A DNA stretch of 64,000 bases from Colius striatus (taxonomy: Eukaryota > Chordata > Aves > Coliiformes > Coliidae). The stretch is from NCBI RefSeq assembly GCF_028858725.1, contig NC_084782.1:558001-622000 (forward strand). The letters are read 5' to 3'. The notes below the pieces were generated by a model. It had not been told where the DNA came from. It saw nothing but the letters and a program-made list of their open reading frames with translations, and made no database searches. How positions within the stretch are numbered: the first letter of the stretch is position 1; each line of letters begins with the position of its first letter. Positions 16,255 through 30,126 of this stretch are shown here, piece by piece. The position numbers and the translations under genes were made by a program.

Positions 16255-18009
16255 CTTGTATAGGGGAGTAAAAACACCCTGAAATCTTAAGAAGGTCAGT
16301 TGAAGAGTCTGCTTCCTCTGGAGCCGTGGATTTTACTGTCTCTGACACGCAATTGCAAGCTATCTGGCTCTAGCTGGGATTGCACAAGAAACCTGATGTG
16401 CTGGTTTGGGGATTTCTCTGTGGTATATCATCTTTGTAGTCTGATTCCTTGCTGTGATGCTTGCTCAAAAAGAGCAAAGATGTTTTCACACCATTGAATT
16501 TGCAAATTTCAAAGCTTCAAGAAGATTTCAAGTATTTCAGTTAATACATTGTGCCCAAGTGTGCTCTGAATAGAGTGTTATTAGAGCACAACTTCTGCTC
16601 ATTTTCTCTTCCCTTCTCGCTTATGTGACTTTCACCTTGTCAGGTCTTTAGTGGTTTGCCACGTTTGTGTGACCTGTCTGTGCTTCTGCAGAACAGTTTG
16701 TAATGCTCACAGCAGTTTTGGAAATGAGTGAAACTTTGCATAAGATACAAGCCCTGTAGTCCATCCACAGTAGCCTCTTCCTTGTGAACTGGCACAATTA
16801 ATTTTGACTGTTGACTGGAAATGTCTTTAACAAGGAGCTGCTCCAGCACCGAATGTAGTGTTGCTGGGGTCTGAAAACTTCCTTATAGGTGTATGCTAAG
16901 ACAATTTTAAAGCTGTCTTCAGTAATGGTCTTGTGGGTCTGTGAACAAACTTGCCTTTGTGTGCAGATATCATGTGATGCTTTGCTCCCTCCTATCAAAC
17001 AATCTGCTCTGTGATATCTTGTTGTTCCTCTTCCTTTGTTAAGGGTAACTTTTGTTCTAGGGCAGTTATTTTTATTGGAAGCATCTGGCCTTGTTGCTTA
17101 CCTTGTACTGAAGCAGCACTTCGGGCCTTGATTCTGTACTGGAGTGAAACTTGGCTGTTACTAAACTCTCAAATGAGCCCGTTGCCCTGCTGCCAACTGT
17201 GACATGGGGCCACTCACATCTGTTTCTGATATCGAGCTCAGCACTGGAATGAGACATTGCTGCATCCCTTCTTTACACCTTTTGCCCTCTGAATTTAAAC
17301 CTTGGAAGGTCAGAGCAGAGGTTGGAGTGAAAGGAAAGATGTTCCTGGAGGTGAGACAAGGCAGCTCTTAGTGTAATCCTGAGTGTTTCTGCAAAATATG
17401 GATCCAGACACGCATCTGGGAAGCAGCAGACAGTTTTCCCAAGGTATTGCCAGCTCTGGTGAGGCAAAATGAAGGTTATTTCTTCTGTAATCTAATATTT
17501 TGGAAGTTTACACCACAACAATATGTGCCCAAAACATGGCAGAGTAACCCAGATTCCACATTAATGAAGCACTTCTGTCAGTGAATAAAATCTGAGGAAA
17601 AACATAATTAGCTACCTAAGGCGAGCCAGTCTGAAAGGAGGCCTTTCTTGCATTTATTTCTGTACCCTGAATCATTAATCATCTTGGCTAAATGCCAGGT
17701 AAGCATTAGCCAATCTGCAATTTCAATAGCTTTTTGCTTCAAATGCTAATGGTAGTAGCAATTCTAACCATGAATCCTTTCCTACAAAAATAGTAGTTAA
17801 ACCACCTAATCCTGTCTAATACTTGTGACTTCACATTCTTTCTTTACCGACTATTGTTGTAGGAGAGGACTAAAAATAGTGCTGTAATCAGTTGATGGAA
17901 CAACATATTTTAACCCTGGATCTAGTTATTCATGGCAAGCCTGTTGACAGCGTGTGTGCTTTTCTTATTGTCAGCTGGTACATTTTTCTTCTCTCCTAAA
18001 TACTCCAGA

Positions 18010-18023
18010 TATGTGTGTGTGTG
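18010..18023. repeat. Short (TG)n tract
   Basis: Six TG dinucleotides in a row within intron 2. Confidence 0.7.
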
Positions 18024-21000
18024 CAGGGGAGATAGTTTTTAAATAACGTGCTACACGAGCTGTTCAAGCAAGACAAACAGGCAGTCTCCCACAGCTGAGT
18101 AGGAGGCATTTGTTTCCATCTGACATTTGTAAACCTTTGGTTAATTTAAAAAGCTTTAACAACTTATGAGTATATAAATCAAGTGCTGCAAAGTATTTAG
18201 GCTGTTCAACCAGCCTTTCCCCTTCCCCCTTCTCCTCTAAGGATGTTTTATTCAGGCAGCAGCCTGCATGTTTTTGTATTTCGTGTTCTTACTGCCTCAA
18301 TCCTGGTGTTCAAGCAGTAATGTTGACCTTTTTTGAAGGCATGTTTTACTACAAAATAAAGAGGTTTTGTTTTTTCTGTTACAAATTGAGAGAGTCTTAA
18401 AATGTGGAGACCTAATGGATTGAAACTTTACACACCACTTGCTTTTTCATGCTTGCAGAGTGCACAAATTAAATATCCTACTTTTGAAGTGCTATAGGTA
18501 AGCAACCATAATGTACCTGTGCAGACAGGAGAACTTGAAATATCTCATCTCTTGTCTTCTCACAGAAACAAAGAAACACTCTTAAGAGCTGAGAAATCGG
18601 AACATTTTGATTTATCCTGACACATGTAACAGTAACAGTTTCCCTCATTACTCTGCAGGAGTAATAAAGCAAAATAAGTGGTCTTCTAGGAGCATGGTCC
18701 TACCAAGCTTATGCAGAGCTCAGATTGTCAGAGGGCTCCCTCCAGGCTCTCTAGGAGCAGGGAGCAAGGACTGAGCCCTTCCCATGGATTGTGAGGCCAG
18801 CACCCAGCTCTTGCCCATGCTTTTGTTTGCCAGGATGGCAGATAAGTCTGGGATACGTCATCCACAGTTCCTAATGGTAGTGGCTGTGGGATACCTTGGG
18901 TTTCATCTGCTTGCTTGCAATCCTGTCTTTGCAATGCCCAGCCTGCCTTGGTTTTAGCAGTTACTGTCCTGGGGAGTTTTGCCTTCTGGTCAGAAGTAGG
19001 ATTGGGTGAGAGGGATAGTGGGAGAAAACGTGCTCTAATTTAAGGGAGGGAGAGCTGGGGATTAGATAGATCTTGGTGTAACAAACTGCTGGGGCAAGAG
19101 CTTGAAATGGGGCCTCATGGAGAGCAGCGTTTGAGAGAGGGGAAAGAGAAAACTGGAGAGCTGGAGCTTACAGAAGCAGCCTTCTAGTTTGCTTTTGTTA
19201 CCCTATTTACCATAATTGGCTTAATAGAAATAAATAGCTGAAACCCTTTTCAGTCACTGCTGATAAATGTGGATATTTGATCTGTTTAATGTTCTCTGAT
19301 GTCAAAAGATAAAATCATAAACCCTCAGGCTTCATGGTGCACTTTTTTTAGTGCAGAGACAGTTTTTTTAGATCATCAACTAGTCTCAGCTGCTATTTCT
19401 CCAGATGACTTTCTGGTTTGTTTGTTTGCTGTTTTTTCTCCTCCATGTTTGACTTGTTTTATCTCCTTTGTTTAGTTCCACCTGTCCATTCTCTTTGTGG
19501 GGAACATCACTGGCATAAAGAGGAAGAAAAAACCTTTGTGCTTGAGAGCAAAATTTAGCCTGTGATAGTTTTTGCTGTGTGTCTGTCTAGGTGAATATCA
19601 ATTCTACATAAATGAGGATTCCTTAATATCTAAGGCTAGTACCCAATTCCCTGGGATACCTACAGACTGTGAAATGTGATATGATATTACACTTTGAGTT
19701 TATATATAAAGGTCATATTAGCAACCATATTTGCTTAATATAAGGTGCAGTATTAACACTGATTGTTGATATTAATATTTACTTAAAATTTACAGTTCAT
19801 GACTTTGCTGGTAGCTATCAGTTTAGGGGGGATAAAAAACCCCTTGGATTATTCTAGGATAAAACATACAGTACTGGAAATCTAAAAGGTAAATATACTG
19901 TTGCTTTCATGTTAATTTGTTAGGTCCTTCAACCCCCTGTTTAGTAATTATAAGGACAGTTTGGGGTCCCACTTCCTGTTAATTTCTCTGACTCCAGATT
20001 CCTTTTGACAAGTGCCATTTAGCCCTGTGGGCCTTGTTGTTTGTTAGGTTAATTTGAGCTGGAGTTTTCAGTTCAGCAGTGCATCTGTCCTGTCAGGTGC
20101 TTGGGTTTATTGCTTCGTTCTGTGGTCGTATTGATGCTTTTGCAGGTTTTCCTCCCCATTCATTGCTGCCTCACAGCTTTTTAGCACTGGGAAAATCAGC
20201 CCCTTTTGGGATGGCTTGTTGGAGGCTTAACTGGAGAGATTTGGTCCTGGTTGATGAGAGTTGTTCCCTCCACTCTTGCCCTCTCTCATGGGTAATTCGG
20301 ACCCTTGGCTCTTAGGTGAGGTGATCACCTGAGTCTTCTTTCCTCTTCTGTGAGAAACAACTTCCAAAACTTTAGAACAGTGGCCAGGTCTGTGACAGGG
20401 TATGTTTCGGGAAGGCTGAGAGGCAGGGAACAGTGTCTTGCCTGGATCGGTGGTGTGACCATGAGGTCTAGTACCAAGTTGGCAGAGCAAGGAACACCTT
20501 TATCTGCTGGAAGATTGTTTTTTCTATTTCTGGTATAACTATATAAATTCAAAAGTGTTCCAGGTATGGACAAGGACAAATTATGTGTAGCTTTAGGATC
20601 GGGAAAACATTTGTTTCTAAATTGCTATCAGTGAGTTTTGCAATGATAAGGCCCTCTAATCTTATTTTAAACATAAATGTGATTGCCCTGTGTAAGATGG
20701 CTACCTGACATCAGTGAACTGCATACTCCTTGAGGGCTTGGAAAACCCACAACTAATGTGTTCGATGCAGAGTGGCCCAGAAGCTCTTCTGCTGCGTGGA
20801 AGGTGGAGATTTGAAAGTGGCCATTGACTTAGAAGTTGTTTTGTGTTGTTGCAGTCTGCAGTAGATGAGAGCAGAAAGCAGTCTGTGTTCTGTCTTGTCC
20901 TCTCTGAAATAGGTGGTGGGTATCTGGCTATTCAAGCTTGGAAAGGCCTATGAAGCCTCAGCATGCATGAGGCCCAGTGCTCTGATTCAGGAAACTGAAA

Positions 21001-24000
21001 GATGTGGAGGTCTGACCCAGAGTTGCTGTGTTATGAGCACCACAGCTGTCTCTTGCTTTATCGCCTGCTTTTCAGAGCAAAGGTGAAAATTGGCTAAGAG
21101 GGCTTCTGAGAGTGTGAAATGACTGAAGCAATGGGATGGGTTTACTCCAAGCTCTTGGTGTGGCTCATTGTTAGTGCTCTGCGACACCAGCACTTCCACC
21201 GTGCAGGCAGGAAATGATATAGGAGTCAGCTAAGCGGCTGTAAGCTGGAGCATATTCTAGTGCCATACATTAGCGTGTGTGGAAGTTGCTCTTGGTGAAT
21301 GACATTCTCTTTCATTTCAGTCAGATTTACATAATTCCTGTGTGTGTACACAGCTGTTAATGCAAAGGGGAGGAATGTTCTTGTGTGATGAAATTGCTTT
21401 GTAAGTCTCGTTCAGGAGCAGTGTTGCTGGTGTACAGAGCCTTAATTTTGTTAAGGAAGCTTCAAAAGCAAGCTTATTGGTTTTCTGCCTTATCAGATAG
21501 AGAGAGTGCTCTCCACAAGAGTGCAAGGAGATCTGGGCTTGGTAGTTGTCAAAGATGTGCACTTTGTGTTTTGCTTTGCAGAGGTGGTGTGCCCATGTCA
21601 GGGGGTGTCACTGAGGGGTGCTGCTGACTGAGAGCAGGAGGCAGGTGGAATCAGGTTGTCATGTTGTATCCAGATGTCAGGGCATCACTTCCTTGTGCAG
21701 ACAGTTTATCTTGGCATTATCTTCTGGATTTCTTTCCAAATTCTGGTTCAATAGTGAACTAGATTTTATAATAATCAAATCTCATTGGTATTACTGCTCA
21801 TCTATGAAGAAGCTCTTGCTCTGTGGACCTCCTTGTTTCTAGTGCTTACACCATTGTGACTCTGCTCTGCATGTCAAAGTTCATTATAGGATAGTCATTG
21901 CTAACAGGAATAGATCCCAGTGAGGTGGTAGATCATCTGGAGCATTGAATTACCATTTCAGAGTATTGCCTGCCTTCTGGAATGTTAAAGTTGAGGAGGT
22001 CGAGACTGTCTCTATGTTCTGCTGTTTCAGAAGCTATTTGTTCCTTCAAAGGGAAATTAAGGAGCCTTGTGATATTTGTGCATATCACCTTAGAAATGAG
22101 GTGAAGAGATGTTGCTATTTAGTTTTACAGAAGTGAGGAAATTAGAAGAGGACCTTTTGGGTACAGTTCTTTGAGAACTGAATAATAAACTAGGCTGTAT
22201 TACAAACAGATACGATGATCAGTGGAGATAAAGGGTAAAGTTTAAGCAGTCAGTGCCTGAAAGGTATGAAGACCCAATTTAGAAAATGTTTTTATCCATA
22301 ATCGTTAGGATTGATGAATGAGAAATGATTAGGCATGTGACTTAAATATCCATAATGAATAATTCTTCCATTACCTGATTTCTGGTAGCAGACAGAGAAG
22401 CCGATATTGTGACTGGTCTGAAGCCTGTTTGGGAAGGAGATCGACGCAGCCTATTTCTCCTGCATATCACTGAACAGAGAAGCCAGGATGGCACTTTGCA
22501 ATCAAAGATGTGTTTGAAGGAAAGTTTCCTTCAGACCCTTTAAGAGAGGAGTGGAAATAGTAACGCTCCATTTGGAGTGCAGTTAAGCCAACCAGCTGTG
22601 AAACAGCTGCAGTGCACTTTGCTTTCACGTTTGTCACACTTTTTGCCCTTTACCACTCTGATCATGGTCTGTGTATCACCTCTGCAGTAATCAATCTTGG
22701 CAATGCTTGAAGACAAACATGCTTCTCCATGTTGGAAAGAGACAAATGGTCAGCACTGAGGAGGGCTTTGTGTGCCCATTGGGCTGTAGCTCTTGGAGAA
22801 AGAGGAATTCCTGAATTGTTGTGGTTTTTGGTGAAGGATCATGAACTTGTATTGAAGGCTTTGACCCTGTTGGAGATGATGTCGTTGTTAATAGTTACAC
22901 CAGCACTACCTTCTCCACCAAGAATTCAGGCCAGCCCGGAGCATGGCTTCACACGTGGATGTCACTCTCAAACGTGCACTGCTGTAACTGGTTTAACAAG
23001 ATAACAACATGTTTCTCTGCTCAAGACAAGTGCTTGAACGAGACATCTGTGAAAACGTTGCATCTAATTTGAACAAATAAAATATGTGATTCTAGCATTT
23101 TTATCAGTGTTGAGAAGAGAAAGAATGGCCATGTAACATGCCAAATACCATAAAGGATGAGAGAAGCTGAGAAGTTCATTCCTGTTCAGAAACAGCCCAT
23201 GTGCTCAGCACAGGGCTTTCACCAGGGATGTTGATGCAACTGAAGCTGTGAATGGAGCTCAGCTCAGCTTGGCAGCAAGGAATTGTTGGGACATGACCAA
23301 AACAAAATACAAATGTCTCTCGGTGTCCTTTTGGTTTATGCTTGAAACGTAATAATTCTTGCAGCTTTGTTTTGAGGTTCCCATAGCACAACATACACCT
23401 TTGGGAGTTATATTTGTTTTGGAGAAGTTAAGGAACATACACTAAGCAGCTTCTGTTTCTCCACTGGCTCTTTCCTCAGTGCTGCAAGTCCTGGATCAGA
23501 GCCATCGTGGCTGCAGCTGGGGTTTGCTGGGACATTGCTTCAGCAGTGAGAGTAATGAACTTCACCTACTGAAGCTCCTTGTGTAGCTTCTCTGTTGTCT
23601 CATTGATATAAGCCTTTGCTGCCGTTGAGCTTTGGTGCCTTGGCAATGTTTGGGGAATGTAGCATTTTCCATGAGCTCAGCTTGAAATGCTTCTCGGAAG
23701 AATTTATTCCTAGTAACTTGTGCCTTGCATGAGGCAACTGAGACATCTTCACTGGTGGTGACAGTGAAGTCAAGTCCTCACTGTGCCCAGTTTTATAGTT
23801 TCTGGAGGTAGAGTCCCCTTCTCACTCTGTGTGTTCATGATTGGTGTGGTAAGCATCACCACAGAAGGTGTTAAGACCGAGGCATAACTGCAGATAACTT
23901 TGAACTGATACCTGTTTTTTTAACTGTGATTCTGAGTGACTGGCCACTGAGGATTTGCAGCTTACATAAATATGTATTAGATCATTTAACAGTATGTTAC

Positions 24001-24023
24001 TAATCTTTTGCAAAGTAGTATTG

Positions 24024-24100
24024 TCACAGAATACTAGAAGTAGTCAGTTAGGACATCTGGAGGTTATCTGTGATGCTTTCCCTGCATCTGATATTCTTGA
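24024..24100 (-). repeat. Possible ancient CR1 tail
   Basis: 'cacagaatactagaag', 'ggacatctggaggttatctg' and 'ctttccctgc' line up with the reverse complement of a CR1 3' end, but with many mismatches. A repeat-masking alignment is needed to be sure. Confidence 0.35.
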
Positions 24101-25741
24101 ATGAGGTTTATTCAATCTTGTCTTAAAATAGAAAGCAAGTGTAATCACAATGAAGTCTTGACTTGGTTCTGCTGGAAATAGTGATGTAAATATCAGAAGT
24201 TAGGGTTAAGGTCAGTGAAGATGGTGTAGGTGCTTACAGCACTGATCACTGGCACGGTTGTGCATTAGCATGAAAACCAGGTTTTGGGCTTTTGTTCTAT
24301 AAATCACCCAGCAAGTCCCATTGACTGTTCTCCCTTGGCCCAAATCACCTGCCTCCTCAGTGATGACACAACTAAATGCTGTGTATTAATCTCTAGCATC
24401 CTGCAAAAAGCCTGTAAAGCAGGCAAGGGAGAGAGTGTGGATTACTCATGAAGAAGTATTTTATAAACTGTTACCTCTGCTCTAGCACAAAGGTGTATCA
24501 GATCTGTTGGGTTGCAGGGATTAAGTAAACATGGAGTAGGCAGTGTGTAGTATTGGCTGTGCACCATTGGAGGTGTCTGTGGCTGTTGTAAGGAGCCCTG
24601 CTATGATACAGGTGTGTTATCTGGAAGAGGGCAGTAATCTAGTCTGAATTCTGGCACATGGTTGAACTTGTGTGCTTTGTCCTCAAGTCCAGAGTTGCGT
24701 TTTTTCCCTCTGCCTTCTGCACATGTGCTCAGTGGCTGCATCTGTAGGCACTTGCCTCAAGATTTGGGAATGAACATCAGAAGTGTTTTCTTGTATTCTC
24801 AATATGTCTGACTTATTTAGCTGACAATTGAAAATTGTTGCTTCTTTTCCTGTTCTAATGGAATCAATTTTCATCAAATCATGACCTAAAGCAGAAAATG
24901 ACACAACTGCCTGAGTAAATCTGTAACTACAGATCCTCCAGGGAAACAAGACCAATGTCCCCTCCTGAGGCTGTCCCCGAGCTCCTGCAGCCTCAGCTCT
25001 GCCCTGTGTGCCTCTGGAAGCACTGCTTCTCTCTTGCTTTAGCAGGCAAATTTTGGGACCCCCAGCCTAGCCCTGGAGATGTGTGGCTGTTGTGCCACAC
25101 ACTGTCAGCCTCTTGGGAGTGTGGCAAGGCCATATCTCATCGTGGGTTTTCTTAAGGTGTTTTGCACCCCAGTATGTGCTTCTGGATTTTTCCATTTTGA
25201 GATATTGTTGTGGATACACATATAGTTCCTAGTAACTAAATTGCTTCCTCTACTTTCTTTCACTCCCACCCCATTTCAAATGGCATTATTGAATTGTTTT
25301 TTTGTTTCTCAGATCAATGTAACTTGAATGTAAATCACCTTGTTTTACACCAGAAGCTTTGCCAGGTTTTCACCTGAAAGGAAACGATGCTGACTCACTT
25401 CTGCATTGGCTCCCTCACCTGAAACCTCACAGCTTAGTGTGAAATAAGAACTTAGCAAAGGCAGTTGTGTTAGGCTTTGTGTGTCTTTAAAAGCAATTGC
25501 TGGTTTTCCTTCTTTATGCATGTATAAATCTAACACTACAAATGTTGTAGCTTCTGGGAGCCTTAAAGGTAAGTCATCTTTTGGAGCTCAGTAACCTTGT
25601 TACATGCTGTGATATGGAATGTAGCTCTCAATCTGTATCAGAACAAAATGCTATAAACTATGATTATTGTTTAAAAAATCCAACAACAACCAAATACAGG
25701 CACCTCCTCATGGGTTTTTTTTCTTGCCCATCTATAAATAG

Positions 25742-25810
25742 GTACGTTCCATGGATGAACTGAATCATGATTTTCAAGCACTTGCTCTGGAAGGACGGGC
25801 TATGGGAGAG
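25742..25810 (+). CDS. PUM1: PUM1 exon 3 (residues 122-144)
   Basis: Sixty-nine bases encode [23 protein letters not shown] between acceptor 'ctataaatag' and donor GAG|GTAAGT. Phase is 0 on both sides, so the exon can be skipped without a frameshift. The [10 protein letters not shown] motif is shared with PUM2, whose own N-terminus begins at that point. The Met at residue 125 is therefore a conceivable start for an N-terminally short isoform if an alternative first exon splices here. Confidence 0.97.
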
Positions 25811-28800
25811 GTAAGTGAGAGACCTAGAGACAACATCTGGATTTTGGAGGGAGGAGGAAAAGAACAGTTTTTGAGGCTGCTGGAATGATTCTGAATGTGA
25901 GAGTTCTCCATTGTGACTGTGAAGCTTGTGTGTGTGTGCTTTAGCAAAATAAAAACCTGTCAGGCTGGAATACATCTTAGTAGGAGGAACAGCTAAGCCC
26001 TCCACCTGTTGTATCATCAGAGAGTAGAATGGTGGTTGTAAAAGAACAGTTAGAAATATGTCTTGTGACAAGTGTTACAATACTTGTAGCATGTTTATTT
26101 TTGGATCCAGTGATCTCAGACCCTGTAATACTGTGGAGTTAGTTGTCTGTCTGCTGCCCTGTTTCCACTCCTGGCCACCTTTTGGCTCTTGTCGTAAAGC
26201 ACAGGACTGTGTTTAATGTTTAAAGTGGCTGGGTAACCTCATCAGGGGCTGCAGAAGTGATAAGAGCTTTGGACAGGTCAAAGGACCGTGCAGAGAGTCA
26301 GATAGTGAGCTCTTCAGTTCTCACTTTATAGAAAGCCAGTGAGAGTTATCTCACAGTGGGGCAAAGAGGTGGCAGATTTGAGGGAGATGGCCATTAGTTT
26401 TCTTTGAAAAGAGTTTACCTATTATTAGAGTGAGTTGAAAGAACAAGTTGCTATAGTGACCTGTGTTAGGTTCCTGCAAGTTGGATACAAATGCTTCTTT
26501 TCCTTTCCTTGCTCCTTCTTCCTTATAGTCAGTACCCTTAGAGACTTGTGGAAGGACAGAGAAAAATCATGTCTTGTAGGAGGATATTAACGTGCAGCAG
26601 CTCAGCTCGATGCAACTCTGTTGTTTGGAGAACCTTCCTTTTTGTGTTCCTCTGTCAAGTTCTGATGACTTTTATTTTCTCTCCATCTAGTCCATCCTAT
26701 CTCAGTTACCTAATTTGTGAGCCAGGTTAAAGAACCCCAAAATGAATGTTTTGGAGAAAAGAGCAAACCAAGACTACTGCTTGGTGGGATTCATATGAAG
26801 GTGCCCTCTCTCAGATGAAAGACCTCATGGTGCTTGCAGCTTAGCTTCTCTCCTTCTTTCCCTCTCTGGAAGATGATAATACTGAGCTGCATTTTCATAG
26901 TACTTGGCAGGAAAATCTCTTGTTTCCCATGACTTTATTAACCTACATTGAGACTATTGACTAAAAGTAGATGAAAAGGATTTACAATGGAGAAAGCATT
27001 AAAAATGGGTCTGAAGCTGCTGAAAAGCAGCTGCCATGGCTCCATGTGAAGCATGCCAGTGGAGTGACTGGGATGTGAATGGTCTGTGGATGTGATTTTT
27101 TAGCATCTCACTTGGGCAAGTTCCTTCAGAGCATTACATGCTCTTTGAAAGCCCATTAAGTAGAGCACTGGTTTTGTACTTAAGATGGTAGTACGTGATG
27201 TTAGCTGAAATGCCTGAAGACATTCCTAGATATGTTGATTTTTACCAACTCCTAGTTTATTAGCCATTTCTTGAGAGAAGTGCATTTGGATTTGCTCTAT
27301 GGGAAGATGTGGTCAGCCTTCCAGTGACAACTCACCTGTTTGCTCCTTCTCTTTTTTCTTGTAACTGTGATGCAGAAAGTTTTGGGCATGACATCCTTTT
27401 GTCACTGGACTTTTCTTCATACTGGAATGTGCATGTTTCTTCCAGAAAGGTGACATTTCACCCTTCTCTTTAAACTAAGACACTATTTCTTGTTTCTGTC
27501 CCTCAGTCCCACAGTTTTCTTTCTTTACACATTGAATTTTCCTGGTATTTCCCCAAGGTATTTCAGCATAGATCCAGCTGGCCAATTTAAAGAACTAGAT
27601 GTATATTGGTTTTCCAGACTCTGTTCTTCAAGTACAGGCTTTGATTTTCTGCAGCATACCCTATTTGTTCTTCAGATGCCTTAGCCAGGCACTGATGGTT
27701 TCCCTCCCCTCCTCCTGCTCTTGGAATGAGGAGACTCATGGCAAAAGTCAATGTACTGAGAACAAATTGAAGTCTGAAATAAATGAGGAAAAGAGTGAAT
27801 TCGATTTGTGTGTTTTCATTTTGTGTCTTCTGAGCCTTACCTGTGGAAGATGGCAACACTTCCATCCTTTAGAGTTGACAGTGTGAAACCTGGAGGAGAA
27901 AGATGAGGAAAAGAATGTTTATCCATTTGGTGTTATCTTTTTATCTTCTTGTTTCCTTGCTTCTCAGTAAGCAACATCATCATGGTTTTAGTGATTTAAG
28001 GACTTTGGGCCTCTGAATTTGACTTTGGGCAGTGTCAAGCAATTAAGTCTGCATTTTGACAGGAGGATAGATAATATTTGTTGATGAACAGATATCCTAA
28101 TCTGGGACAATTTAAAATAACCTTAAAAATCCCCATGACTTCAGTCTGCCTCAAGGCTGTTTCTGTTTTCCAAATCCCAGCCTCAGCCACCTGAAGTTTC
28201 CCTGCATGTGCAGTGCAATACCTTCTCAAGTGTGAGACTGGAAAAAAAAGAGCCACAGAAACCCTTTTGGTCAGCTCTAAATGGAAAAGTTTTGGCCCAT
28301 TGATAATGAACAAGGTTCCTAATGGTGAAAGTAACCTTCTAACAGGGCTGTTCTGCTCTGGTTTTAGCACTTTTTCCAGGTTGCCAACTGTAAGGAGGGA
28401 AGTCATCTTGAAGCCTTACTACAAGCCCCTTAAATGCAATGAAACCTTCACTAGTTTTGTGTCAAACTCCACTTCTCAGCAGGCATTGAACTGGAAAATA
28501 ATAAAAAGCAATTGGTGAAGACAGAGGATGGAGCTTCTCAAGTCACACTTAGGGGCCAGTTGGTTTTGTTGCTTTAGCACATAGAGTAGATGTGTCTGTG
28601 CTGCTTGTCCTGTATTCTGAGGTCTGCTCACGCTGCAGAGACGTTTATCTGAGGTTTAACATGAGCTGTGCAAGTTCTCTTCTGGCCTTCAGGACAGGAG
28701 AGCTGGATATCTATCTGCTTTTCCTTGCTTCAGTCCCTTTCAGCTGTAACTTTCCAATAATGAATATTCCTGCAGTGTCTTCTGAGGGAGTGGACAGTGC

Positions 28801-29276
28801 AGAGAGACTGTGAGGTGGTGTTTGCTTTTGTCATCAGGACATTACATGCATTTTGAACTGTGGCAACGTTCCTGATTTGGTAATAGGTTGTGCTGGGAGA
28901 TAAGCCTGCCTCTAGAATAAAAAGAGCAGCTGGGTAAGTAGCTAGCTGTAACTTAATCCAAGAGAGTGGGAGGAGGATGGGAACAGAAAGACTTTGGGCC
29001 ACTGATAGGCATTTCACTTGAAAAATGGAAGGAATTAAACAAAAAAGTTTGAAGTATGAATCTTGGCTGTGACAGTGGATCTCACTCTCCACTTGAAAAG
29101 GAATGCTGGTAAGAAATATTTCCCACTTCATCTGATGAGCTTTTAGTTATGGCTCTGTGCTGCTGTCCCCTGCAGCTTTTAGTGCTGGAGTCCAGGGTAG
29201 GTCTGACTCTGAACAGTGAAATTGCTACAGCCTCCATGGTTCATTGTAGCAGAGCTCTTAACCATCAGAGGCTGAA

Positions 29277-29360
29277 GTGGAAGGTATCCCTACCCATAGC
29301 AGAGAGTATTGGAACTAGGTGATCTTTAAGGCCCCTTTCAACCCCCAAATCATTGTATGA
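29277..29360 (+). repeat. CR1 LINE 3' end, diverged
   Basis: 'ggaaggtatccctacccat', then 'ggaactaggtgatctttaag' and 'cctttcaacccccaaatcat' match the terminal 85 bp of the older CR1 subtype (compare 34661-34802). It is + oriented. Confidence 0.75.
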
Positions 29361-29728
29361 GGTGATGGGTGGTTCTCCATTGGCTGTGTTGGTGTCTTCT
29401 GGCTGCAATTTGGTAGGTTCTAGATAAGCCCCTGTCTCTGCAGTGACTAATTGTGACACTGGGCCTGGTCATTCCTGTAAAAAAAACCCAAAACAAGGCT
29501 CAAAGGAACAAAAACCAAGCAAAAAACCACCCCAGACCTAAAGACTCCTCCCCATGTAACTCTGCTTTCTCTGCCACTGATGCTCTTCTCAGAGAGTTAT
29601 GATTCATTGGCAGCTGGGCTGGTGAGTATTGATACCTTGAATAATGTTTCCCTCCAGTTGGTTTGGTTTATTCCCCTTCGCTTTGTGGTGTGTTGGCAGT
29701 GTTACAAACAGGAGGGCTGCAACTGTAT

Positions 29729-30126
29729 TTGGAACATCTCTCCTGTAATGAAAGGCTGCAGGACCTGGGGCTGTTCACCCTGGAGAAGAGAAGGCTGAGG
29801 GGGCATCTCATCAACACTTACAAGGTGTTTGTCAAGAAGATGGAGCAACTCTTTTCTGTGGTGTCCAGTGACAGGATAAGGGGTAATGAACATAAGATGG
29901 AACACAAAAGTTCCACTGAAACAAAGGAAGACTTTTTTACTGCTGAGGTGAGGGAGCCCTGGCCCAGGCTGCCCAGGGAGGGTGTGGAGGCTCCTTCTCA
30001 GGAGGTTCCCAACCCCACCTGGACACGTTCCTGTGCCCCCTGAGCCAGGGGAACATGCTTTAGCAGGGGATTGGCGTGGAGCAGCTCTGCAGGGCCCTTC
30101 CAGCCCCCACCATGCTGGGATTCTGT
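29729..30126 (+). repeat. CR1 LINE fragment (about 400 bp)
   Basis: The full order of 3' blocks is present: 'aaaggctgcaggacctgggg', 'ctggagaagagaaggctgag', 'ccaggctgcccagggagggt', 'tgagccaggggaac' and 'cccttccagcccccaccatg'. It accounts for the overlapping reading frames on both strands at 29663-30325. Confidence 0.95.
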
